A stretch of 64,000 bases of DNA from UBA11612 sp964475755. GTDB taxonomy: Bacteria > Pseudomonadota > Alphaproteobacteria > Rhodospirillales > Rhodospirillaceae. Of the stretch, positions 52,627 through 59,973 are shown piece by piece. The position numbers were made by a program, and so were the translations under genes. The notes beneath the pieces were generated by a model. That model ran no database searches and was not told where the DNA came from. It worked only from the letters and a program-made list of their open reading frames with translations. Where the stretch lies: the NCBI GenBank assembly GCA_964475755.1, contig CAYYXR010000001.1:124001-188000 (forward strand), written 5' to 3'. Positions within the stretch are counted from its first letter, which is position 1. Every line of letters starts with the position of its first letter.

Positions 52627-53348
52627 CCACGGCACCGTCAGCTGCACCTGACTACAACGCCATTTGGTCCGGCGGATGGGATGACATGCGCCTCCATGGG
52701 CCCATGTCACGTCAAACTCGCCGGCTGATGAAAATCATGGCGGCTGATTTAAGGCCCCAGTCCATTCTCGACGTGGGCTGCGGAGAAGGCTCGCTTTTAA
52801 AAGCCCTTGCGGAGAATCACCCTGGAGCAAACGTCGCCGGCATCGAGATTGCGGAAAACGCGCTTCACCTCGCGCGCCGCACATTGCCTAACGGGGAATT
52901 CAAGGTCGCGGACATTGCCGCGGAGCCCTGGGCACGGACATTTGATCTGGTCGTTTGCGCGGACGTTGTTGAGCATATCGAAGACGATGCCCGGGCCCTG
53001 TTCAATATGGCAGCGATGCTCAACCCCGGCGGACACCTGATAGTGGCTACGCTGCAAGGGCGCATGCGCCGCTTCGAAACCGATATCGGACATGTACGGA
53101 ATTACGCCCAAGGCGAGCTTCAGCAAAAAATCGAGGATACAGGACTTAAAGTGGAACGCGTTATCGAATGGGGCTTTCCATTCTATTCACCCCTCTATCG
53201 CAACCTCCTTGAGGTTCTGGGGAACAAGGGCACCATGGGGCGCTTTGGACCTGTTCGGAAATTAATTAGCCATATCCTCTATGCCGTCTTTATGCTCAAC
53301 AGCACAGCGCGCGGCGATTATATATTCGTGCGGGCGCGCAAGGATTAG
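52623..53348 (+). CDS. Class I SAM-dependent methyltransferase
   Basis: 241 residues with SAM motif I SILDVGCGEGSLL, acidic end of beta-2 (VAGIEIAENAL), and VVCADVVEHIEDD. An aromatic C-terminal part with a hydrophobic helix (ISHILYAVFMLNS) resembles UbiG-like enzymes in surface-polysaccharide clusters. It overlaps the GT4 gene by 4 bp and precedes the LegB-like gene by 9 bp. Confidence 0.86.
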   Translation: MTTAPSAAPDYNAIWSGGWDDMRLHGPMSRQTRRLMKIMAADLRPQSILDVGCGEGSLLKALAENHPGANVAGIEIAENALHLARRTLPNGEFKVADIAAEPWARTFDLVVCADVVEHIEDDARALFNMAAMLNPGGHLIVATLQGRMRRFETDIGHVRNYAQGELQQKIEDTGLKVERVIEWGFPFYSPLYRNLLEVLGNKGTMGRFGPVRKLISHILYAVFMLNSTARGDYIFVRARKD

Positions 53349-53357
53349 GGGAGAGCG

Positions 53358-54377
53358 GTGAGCAGCCTGGGGAAAATATTGGTAACGGGGGCCGACGGGT
53401 TCATCGGATCGCACCTGGTCGAAGCGCTTGCCGCTACCGGTCACGACGTACGCGCGTTTGTTCTCTACAACAGCTTTAATTCCTGGGGCTGGCTGGATGA
53501 CAGCCCGCAAGACATCCGCGGCAAAATCGATGTGTTTGCCGGAGATGTGCGTGACGGGCACGGCGTGCGCACGGCCATGAAAGGCTGCGATACGGTGATG
53601 CATCTCGCCGCCCTGATCGCCATTCCCTATTCCTACCACTCGCCCGGTGCCTACGTTGATACCAACGTGACCGGTACACTCAATATTGTGCAGGCCGCAC
53701 AGGACCTTGGCGTGAAACGCTGTATCGTGACCTCCACAAGCGAGGTCTATGGAACGGCACAGTTTGTGCCCATCACCGAAGATCATCCCTTGCAAGGACA
53801 ATCGCCGTATTCTGCAACCAAGATCGGCGCGGATCAAATTGCACTGTCGTTTCACCGCGCGTTCGGAACACCGGTCAGTGTAATTAGACCCTTTAATACA
53901 TACGGCCCGCGCCAATCCGCGCGCGCCGTTATTCCGACCATCATCACGCAAATCCTTGCGGGCACAACGTCCATCAAACTCGGCAGCCTTCATCCCACCC
54001 GAGATTTCAATTTTGTCGAGGACACCGTGGGTGGGTTCATGGCGCTTGCAAATGCGATGGCAAAAGACGGAAGCGGCACCGGCGAAGTCATCAACATCGG
54101 CTCGAACTTCGAAATCTCAATCGGCGATGCGGCCGCGCTGATCGGCGAAATCATGAACGCTAAACTTGAAATCAAGTCCGACGATAAGCGCACGCGCCCC
54201 GAAGCCAGTGAAGTCGAGCGCCTGTGGGCGAGCAATGAGAAGGCGAAGTCCGTCCTGGGCTGGACACCGAAGTACGGCGGGCAGGACGGTTTCAAACGCG
54301 GGCTAGAGAAGACCATTTCTTGGTTCTCCGCGCCCGGTGTACTCGAGCGCTACAAGCCTGACATTTACAATATCTAA
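53358..54377 (+). CDS. legB: LegB-like NAD-dependent 4,6-dehydratase
   Basis: 339-residue extended SDR. The Rossmann motif is VTGADGFIGSHLVEAL. The distinctive YNSFNSWGWLDD after beta-2 is a LegB hallmark. Catalytic Thr/Ser and YxxxK lie in STSEVYGTA and YSATKIGAD, and FNTYGPRQSARAVIPT binds the sugar nucleotide. LegB performs 4,6-dehydration of an NDP-GlcNAc at the start of legionaminic acid synthesis; relatives act on other NDP-sugars. A GTG start follows GGGGAGAG. The later leg genes are not in the window. Confidence 0.85.
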   Translation: MSSLGKILVTGADGFIGSHLVEALAATGHDVRAFVLYNSFNSWGWLDDSPQDIRGKIDVFAGDVRDGHGVRTAMKGCDTVMHLAALIAIPYSYHSPGAYVDTNVTGTLNIVQAAQDLGVKRCIVTSTSEVYGTAQFVPITEDHPLQGQSPYSATKIGADQIALSFHRAFGTPVSVIRPFNTYGPRQSARAVIPTIITQILAGTTSIKLGSLHPTRDFNFVEDTVGGFMALANAMAKDGSGTGEVINIGSNFEISIGDAAALIGEIMNAKLEIKSDDKRTRPEASEVERLWASNEKAKSVLGWTPKYGGQDGFKRGLEKTISWFSAPGVLERYKPDIYNI

Positions 54378-54406
54378 GCGGACCTAGCGGCGCGTCTTCG
54401 GCAAAC

Positions 54407-54925
54407 ATGAAAATTCCAGAACTTGAAACCGAACGCCTCCTTCTAAGAGCGTTTCGCGATACCGACATCGACGCAGTTACCGCAATGTATGCCGATGCGG
54501 ACGTCACGCGTTTCATCACCCACGACGGACAACCCAAGGACCGTGAGTATGGTTGGCGCGCCATGGCCATGCTGTCGGGTCATTGGATGCTGCGCGGATA
54601 TGGAATGTGGGCGGTGGAAGTAAAAGAGTCCGGCGTATTGGCCGGCTATGTCGGCCCGTTTTATCCGGAGTCATGGCCGGATCAAGAGATCGGATGGACG
54701 ATCGCAAAGCCGATGTGGGGCCATGGGTATGCGACCGAGGCGGCACAAGCCGCATTGACTTATGCGCGCAATACACTGAAATGGCCGCGCGTCATTCATC
54801 TCATCGATCCTGAAAACGTGAAGTCCATTGCTGTTGCGAAGCGCCTCGGCTCACAGCAAGACGGTGAATGGGTGCGCAATGACAAGCCGCTTCATATTTA
54901 CGCGCAAAGTTTAAACGCAAAATAG
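54407..54925 (+). CDS. GNAT family N-acetyltransferase (RimJ/RimL-like)
   Basis: 172 residues. The N-terminal ETERLLLRAFRDTD and the acetyl-CoA-binding region (IGWTIAKPMWGHGYATEAAQAAL, then NVKSIAVAKRLG) are typical of the RimJ/RimL group, which acetylate protein N-termini or small molecules. The substrate is unknown. It follows legB by 29 bp and could belong to the same transcript; acetylation of an amino sugar is possible. Confidence 0.85.
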   Translation: MKIPELETERLLLRAFRDTDIDAVTAMYADADVTRFITHDGQPKDREYGWRAMAMLSGHWMLRGYGMWAVEVKESGVLAGYVGPFYPESWPDQEIGWTIAKPMWGHGYATEAAQAALTYARNTLKWPRVIHLIDPENVKSIAVAKRLGSQQDGEWVRNDKPLHIYAQSLNAK

Positions 54926-55012
54926 AATCACTCGCAGCGCTAGTTGTTGACGCAGCGCACGCGGCGCGCGACCATGCACGCGATTGAACATCACGTACAA
55001 AGGACTCCCCCC

Positions 55013-55492
55013 ATGAAAGGCGATAAAGACGTCATCAAGTTCCTCAACACTGTCCTGAAGAACGAACTGACGGCCATCAATCAGTACTTCTTGCACGCGC
55101 GCATGCTCGAAGATTGGGGCGTAACGCGCCTTGGCAAATACGAGTACGAAGAGTCCATCGACGAGATGAAGCACGCGGACAAACTGACGCAGCGGATTCT
55201 TTTTCTGGAAGGTCTGCCCAATTTTCAGGACCTAGGCAAACTGATGATCGGCCAGGACGTCAAAGAGATCCTGCAATGCGATCTAACCTTGGAGATGCAG
55301 GCCATGCCTGCCCTCAAGGACGCCATTGCCTATTGCGAGAAGGTCGGCGATTACGTTTCGCGCGAGCTTTTTGAAGACATTCTCGAATCAGAGGAAGAGC
55401 ACGTCGATTTTCTGGAAACCCAGCTTGAACAAGTCGACCGCATGGGACTGGAGAACTACATCCAACTCCAGAGCAAAGCAGCAGAGGATTAA
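55013..55492 (+). CDS. bfr: Bacterioferritin
   Basis: Heme-containing 24-mer iron-storage protein. The 159 residues conserve the ferroxidase ligands Glu18, Glu51, His54, Glu94, Glu127 and His130 and the heme ligand Met52 (IDEMKHAD). I start at the ATG at 55013, preceded by AAAGGAC; this gives the canonical numbering, while the longer frame upstream adds non-homologous residues. It converges on bfd. Confidence 0.97.
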   Translation: MKGDKDVIKFLNTVLKNELTAINQYFLHARMLEDWGVTRLGKYEYEESIDEMKHADKLTQRILFLEGLPNFQDLGKLMIGQDVKEILQCDLTLEMQAMPALKDAIAYCEKVGDYVSRELFEDILESEEEHVDFLETQLEQVDRMGLENYIQLQSKAAED

Positions 55493-55512
55493 GTAAGAAG
55501 CGGCGACCGGGC

Positions 55513-55713
55513 CTATTCGGCGGCCTGAAGAGCAAGACCGCCAGAGAGCGGTGCGCCTTTCGAATCGATAATGTCCTGCGCCATGCAGGTGCACTGGCCG
55601 CAGCAAACGTCGGTTCCGAACATCTGGTAGGCCTCATCCACAGACCGTGCGCCCCGCGCCGCAGCCTGGGAAATATCCTGATCGGTCAAAGCGTTACACA
55701 AACAAACGTACAT
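55513..55713 (-). CDS. bfd: Bacterioferritin-associated ferredoxin
   Basis: 66-residue [2Fe-2S] protein that reduces the ferric core of bacterioferritin to mobilise iron. The cluster Cys are in VCLCNAL (Cys-X-Cys) and DVCCGQC. A GAGGTG Shine-Dalgarno precedes the ATG. The C-terminal extension after CTCMAQDIID is slightly longer than in E. coli. Upstream lie two Fur-box-like palindromes, consistent with iron repression of bfd. Confidence 0.95.
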   Translation of the reverse strand: MYVCLCNALTDQDISQAAARGARSVDEAYQMFGTDVCCGQCTCMAQDIIDSKGAPLSGGLALQAAE

Positions 55714-55740
55714 TCGTGCGGCACCTCAAAAGCCCAGGAA

Positions 55741-55797
55741 TGCAAATCACTCGCATTCCCTACCTTTTGCATTTAGGGCATATGCGAATGATTTGCA
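55741..55797 (-). promoter_or_regulatory. Two Fur-box-like palindromes in the bfd promoter
   Basis: TGCAAATCACTCGCA (55741-55755) and TGCGAATGATTTGCA (55783-55797) are each imperfect 7-1-7 palindromes and are inverted relative to each other. TGCGAATGATTTGCA resembles Fur operators as I recall them. They lie 27-84 bp upstream of the bfd ATG and downstream of the convergent rsmB end, so they can only serve bfd. The regulator could be Fur/Mur or another iron sensor. Confidence 0.6.
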
Positions 55798-55807
55798 ATA
55801 GGGGTTT

Positions 55808-57157
55808 TTACGTAACAGCCGAGCGGCGCAGTAAAGCGCCATAAAATCCGTCCAAACCGCCGTGTTCGGGCCACTGACAGGGCAAGCACCGCAGTTCTCC
55901 CTTGGGGGAAATGAATTGGGATTCGCCGCCCACGGCCGCCGGCGGAATTTTTTCGAGCGTGAAATCCTCCCGCGCAGTCAGCACCTCTTCCACAACCCGG
56001 CGACGTTCTTCGGGCTGCAATGAGCAGACACTGTACAGGACGGCTCCGCCCGGCCGCACCATTTCACAGGCTGACTGAAGAAGCGCAACCTGCCTTGCGT
56101 GCAGCGCTGGAATATCCGAGGGCCGTTTCAGGAACGGCAAATCGGGATGACGCCGAATCGTACCGGTTGCCGAACACGGCGCATCCAGTAACACCGCATC
56201 GGCCAATTGCTTCGGGCGCCACGACGATGCATCGCCGGTGACGACCTCTGCCGATAACCTCAGCCGACCCAAATTTTGATGCACCCGCTCCAGCCGCTTA
56301 CCGTCAATATCAACGGCAGTGACATCAAATCCGGCCGCCGCCAACTGCGCGGTCTTTCCACCCGGCGCGGCGCAAAGATCGATGACAGATGTTCCGCCGT
56401 CTGTCTTGAGTGCGTGAATCACAATACGTGCGGGAAGCGCGGCGGCTGCATCCTGAACCCACCATGCCCCCTCGTCGAACCCGTCCATATTTTGCACCTT
56501 GCCCGAGGCCGAGCACCGCAGTGTTCCGGTGGGTAATAGCTTTCCGGCAAGTTTGTCTCTCCACTCGCCGGCCTGCGACGGCTCTTTGAGCGATATGTCG
56601 AGCGGGGGCTCGGAAAAGTGGACCTCCGCGATCCCTCGCGTGACGGGCTCACCGTAGGCCGCCAACCATGAGTCCCAAAGCCACGGCTGTGCAGACAGTT
56701 TTTCCGCATCCTGCTTTGCAACAATATCCTTGCCCTTTTCGGAGATGCGGCGAAGCACGGCATTCACGAGTCCTGCCAGCTTTTGGTGGTCGCGCTTGGC
56801 CAGCGCGACGGACGTTGCAACGGCAGCATGCGGCGGGGTGTCCAGAAACAGGAGCTGCGCAGCCCCAAGACGCAGGACATCCATGACGGACTCCGTGGGG
56901 CGTTTTTTCAGAAATACGTCCAGTGCCGCATCGATCTGCCCCAACCGACGCAATGTCGTTGCCGTCAGCAACCGGACAAATGCCCGATCACGCGGTTCTA
57001 GGGCGCTTACGGCCATATCAAACAAATCATCGGCGCTGCGATGCTTTCGCAGAACACCGCTCAGGATTTCACGTGCAACCCCACGCGCGGCCAGATCGTC
57101 GCCGGCTTTCTCACCGCCGCTCATTGAATTAAGATTGCTCTGAGCTGAAGACATCAC
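55808..57157 (-). CDS. rsmB: 16S rRNA (cytosine-C5) methyltransferase RsmB/Sun family
   Basis: 449 residues. An N-terminal NusB-like RNA-binding domain (about residues 20-150, AAQLLFLDTPPHAAVATSVALAK) precedes the NOL1/NOP2/Sun methyltransferase domain. SAM motif I is VIDLCAAPGGKTAQ. The catalytic Cys pair is in LDAPCSATGTIRRHPD and YSVCSLQPEE. It modifies C967 in E. coli; the same target is likely here. The start could also be an ATG at 57121, 12 codons downstream. Confidence 0.92.
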   Translation of the reverse strand: MMSSAQSNLNSMSGGEKAGDDLAARGVAREILSGVLRKHRSADDLFDMAVSALEPRDRAFVRLLTATTLRRLGQIDAALDVFLKKRPTESVMDVLRLGAAQLLFLDTPPHAAVATSVALAKRDHQKLAGLVNAVLRRISEKGKDIVAKQDAEKLSAQPWLWDSWLAAYGEPVTRGIAEVHFSEPPLDISLKEPSQAGEWRDKLAGKLLPTGTLRCSASGKVQNMDGFDEGAWWVQDAAAALPARIVIHALKTDGGTSVIDLCAAPGGKTAQLAAAGFDVTAVDIDGKRLERVHQNLGRLRLSAEVVTGDASSWRPKQLADAVLLDAPCSATGTIRRHPDLPFLKRPSDIPALHARQVALLQSACEMVRPGGAVLYSVCSLQPEERRRVVEEVLTAREDFTLEKIPPAAVGGESQFISPKGELRCLPCQWPEHGGLDGFYGALLRRSAVT

Positions 57158-57257
57158 ACAGATGTCGCATCTTTTGATGCTGAGTCAATCGCTACCAGCG
57201 CGGCATTTGTGTGTTATGACGCTGGTCTGTTTATGAAATCACGTTTCGGAACCGTCT

Positions 57258-58001
57258 ATGAGCAATGAACTTCGAGCAAAGGTAGAGTCGGTTCCCTATT
57301 AGTATCACCGTATTGAACTCCCTGGAGGGATCATCACACCTGGATGGGCGCCGCTCTCGCCGGCAAGCTACGGCATCCCAGAGTCCCTGCGTGGACAGCG
57401 CGTTCTCGATATCGGCGCCTGGGACGGCTATTGGACATTCGAAGCCTTGAGGCGCGGCGCGGCGGAGGTTCTGGCCATCGACGACTTTTCCGACAGCCTC
57501 GATGAGCATCATGACGTCGGTCGTGCAAAAAAGTGGGAGACCTTCGACCTCTGCCGCGAGGCGTTTGGTTTCGAGGACAGCGTGTGCCGCCGAGAAGAGA
57601 GAAACATCTACGACTTTACGCCGGACAATATCGGAACGTTCGATACCGTCTTCTTTTTCGGCACCCTTTATCATTTGCGCCATCCGCTCCTGGCTCTCGA
57701 CAAGCTTTCAGCCGTTTGCAGCGGCTCTATTTATGTCGAAAGTGCAATCTGCGACGACTACAGTCCTTATCGCGGGCTTGGGGCCGGCTACAAAGACCGC
57801 CAAATGATCATGGAATTTTATCCCGACAAGCAACTGGGTGATAATCCCACCAATTGGTGGGCGCCGACCCTGGACTGCCTGGGGCATATGGTTCGCATTG
57901 CGGGCTTTGAAGACGTGCGGTGCTGGAAACTGTCGGACAATCCTCGAGAGATACCCCATTGCCGCGGGTTCGCACGGGGCACCAAGAAAACCGCAAGGTA
58001 A
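57258..58001 (+). pseudogene. Methyltransferase gene interrupted by an in-frame amber codon
   Basis: ATG at 57258 opens a frame reading MSNELRAKVESVPY, then TAG at 57300-57302, then YHRIELPGGIITPGW. The frame continues without further stops to 58001 with SAM motif RVLDIGAWDGYWTFEA and FFFGTLYHLRHPL. Relatives (Methyltransf_9/CmoB-like, DUF1698) typically have Trp after VPY, so one G-to-A change turned TGG into TAG at codon 15. Everything else looks intact and well conserved. Either the gene is newly inactivated, expressed from an internal start, or read through by a suppressor. The codon-64 ATG (57447) would drop the SAM motif. Confidence 0.75.
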
Positions 58002-58005
58002 AGCG

Positions 58006-58869
58006 TTAACCCCAAGGTCCTGTTGGACGGCGCGGCGCACGTCCCGACATATTTTCAAGACGCGCAATACGGTTCGACGTGGAAGGGTGCGTGGAAAACA
58101 AATTATCCGCCCGGTGTCCGTTCAAGGGATTGACGATAAACAGATGCGCGGTCGCCGGGTTCCCTTCGGCTTCATTGTTTTCAACACTCCGCGCGCCTCT
58201 TTCCAGCTTTGCCAAGGCCGAAGCCAAAGCCATTGGATTACCTGATATTTCCGCGCCGCCCGCGTCAGCGCCGTATTCGCGGGTGCGCGAAATGGCCATT
58301 TGCACAAGGCTCGCGGCTAAGGGCGCCAGGATCATGATAGCGAGCGTGCCTAGAATACCGCCGGTTTCCCTTCGGCCGCCGAAGAAAAACGCGAAATTGG
58401 CCAACATGCCAATCGCCCCGGCAATGGTGGCCGTAATGGTCATGATCAATGTGTCGCGGTTTTTCACATGCGCGAGTTCGTGCGCCATGACTCCGGCAAC
58501 CTCGTCCTCATTGAGCGCATTCAAAAGACCTGTGGTCGCGGCAACCGCAGCGTGCTCGGGATCGCGACCGGTCGCGAAGGCATTGGGCTGCGCGCTGTCG
58601 ATTATGTAGACCTTGGGCATGGGCAGTTGCGCACGCTGCGCAAGGCGCGCAACCAGGTCGTAGAACTGCGGCGCCGCCGCGCGGTCTACTTCCCGCGCCT
58701 TGTACATGCGCAGCACGACTTTGTCCGAATTCCAATAGGCGAAAGCGTTCATCGCCAAGGCAAGCGCAAAGGCGATAACCATGCCGCCGGTACCGCCGAT
58801 GACGTATCCGACGGCGAGGAACAAACCGGTCATTGCTGCGAGCAACAATCCCGCCCGAATCGTGTTCAT
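58006..58869 (-). CDS. htpX: Membrane zinc metalloprotease HtpX
   Basis: Heat-shock-related inner-membrane protease that degrades damaged membrane proteins. The 287 residues have two N-terminal TM segments (AGLLLAAMTGLFLAVGYVIG, MVIAFALALAMNAFAYW), the zinc motif HELAHVKN, two further TM helices and the distal Glu region (SRTREYGADAGGAEI). The end FSTHPSTSNRI is typical. It converges on the broken methyltransferase. Confidence 0.96.
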   Translation of the reverse strand: MNTIRAGLLLAAMTGLFLAVGYVIGGTGGMVIAFALALAMNAFAYWNSDKVVLRMYKAREVDRAAAPQFYDLVARLAQRAQLPMPKVYIIDSAQPNAFATGRDPEHAAVAATTGLLNALNEDEVAGVMAHELAHVKNRDTLIMTITATIAGAIGMLANFAFFFGGRRETGGILGTLAIMILAPLAASLVQMAISRTREYGADAGGAEISGNPMALASALAKLERGARSVENNEAEGNPATAHLFIVNPLNGHRADNLFSTHPSTSNRIARLENMSGRAPRRPTGPWG

Positions 58870-58967
58870 TTTCCACTCCAGGTCCTGAAACCTTGCTTAT
58901 GACATATGGTGCCGAAGAGCGGAAACAAGGTGCTGATTTACGAATTCGAATTCGTTAGCCTACGCCT

Positions 58968-59168
58968 ATGCCCGAGAGCCCAAGAAAAAACCAGAAGCCT
59001 GCGCCGCTGGGATTAAGCCCGGAGGCGGCGGCGCTTGCGCCAAAATCACCTTCCGAAAAGCCTCACATCACTTCCGGAGAGAAAATCGAGGAAACCGGCG
59101 GTCCCAAAGGGGCCGAACCCACTCGCTTTGGGGACTGGGAACGCAAGGGCCGGTGTTCGGATTTTTAG
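58968..59168 (+). CDS. DUF1674 protein, succinate dehydrogenase assembly factor 4 (SdhAF4) homologue
   Basis: 66 residues. A disordered Pro/Lys-rich N-terminus leads to the conserved end GGPKGAEPTRFGDWERKGRCSDF, shown to mark the DUF1674 family. The mitochondrial relative protects flavinylated SdhA during assembly of complex II; the same role is likely here. No sdh gene is adjacent. It diverges from htpX across 98 bp. Confidence 0.9.
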   Translation: MPESPRKNQKPAPLGLSPEAAALAPKSPSEKPHITSGEKIEETGGPKGAEPTRFGDWERKGRCSDF

Positions 59169-59342
59169 AATCGCTGCAGCAAATTCACCTCAGGCTTCAA
59201 TACATTTTTAAGAGTGCACTGCTAACCATTTGATTTAGTGATGTTCTTTTGCGCAATTGAATTTCGATTAAAACGCGCAATGATCGCCGCTAATAAGAAT
59301 CAAATCTCGCCTGGGTTGCGCATTAAATAAGCGCTGCTTTTT

Positions 59343-59963
59343 GTGAGAAATATGGGGACGTGGAACGAACATGCCTTTCCGCATCTGCCCGTCACCGTTT
59401 ACACCGAGGGACTTGGAGGTGCTGAGCAACGATTGCGTGAAGGCTCTGCGCGCCTCGGACTGTATACACCGCGCGCTATTCGCGAAGCGGACCTCACGAC
59501 AGAGTTCATGGCGTCCATCACGATGGTGCCGGTTGCCGCAGCCGGTCACCCCCTATCTATTATCCGCCGCCCCATCACGCGCGGCGACTTGGAGGAGCAT
59601 GTTCAGCTTGTATTGATCGACCGCACGCAAATTACGGCCGGATTTTCGGGAGGTATTATTTCAAATCGGATATGGCGTTTTGCCGATTTGAGTACGCGCC
59701 TTGAATTCCTTCTTGGCGGATTCGGCTGGTGCAATATGCCTTTGCACTTGGTCCAGCCGCACATTTCAAACGGTGTTCTGAAGCAATTGAAGCTAAAAGA
59801 CGACGGTCCGTGGTCACTGCCCATTCACGTTGTGCATGAGACCAACCGCCCGCCGGGCCGTGCGGGCCGATGGTTACTTGAAGATTTGCGCAAAAAACTA
59901 ACGTCTTGCCCGCGCGAATCATTCGATGGCGCCCGAGCCACGAAAAAGCGGCGCACAAAATAA
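59343..59963 (+). pseudogene. LysR-type regulator remnant lacking the DNA-binding domain
   Basis: The 206-residue frame (GTG 59343 or ATG 59352) matches only the effector-binding half of a LysR-type regulator: FPHLPVTVYTEGLGGAEQRL, ITMVPVAAAGHPL and FGWCNMPLHLV. The N-terminal helix-turn-helix (about 60-90 residues) is missing. An in-frame TAA sits at 59328, and the 174 bp before it are AT-rich with no HTH remnant in any frame I read. It is probably a truncated, non-functional copy, although a free-standing effector domain cannot be excluded. Confidence 0.65.
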
Positions 59964-59973
59964 CGAGCGAGAC

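Noticed and set aside
57300..57302. Amber codon read as pyrrolysine
   Set aside because: The homologous position is Trp in an ordinary methyltransferase, no pyl genes are visible, and the host lineage does not use pyrrolysine as far as I know.
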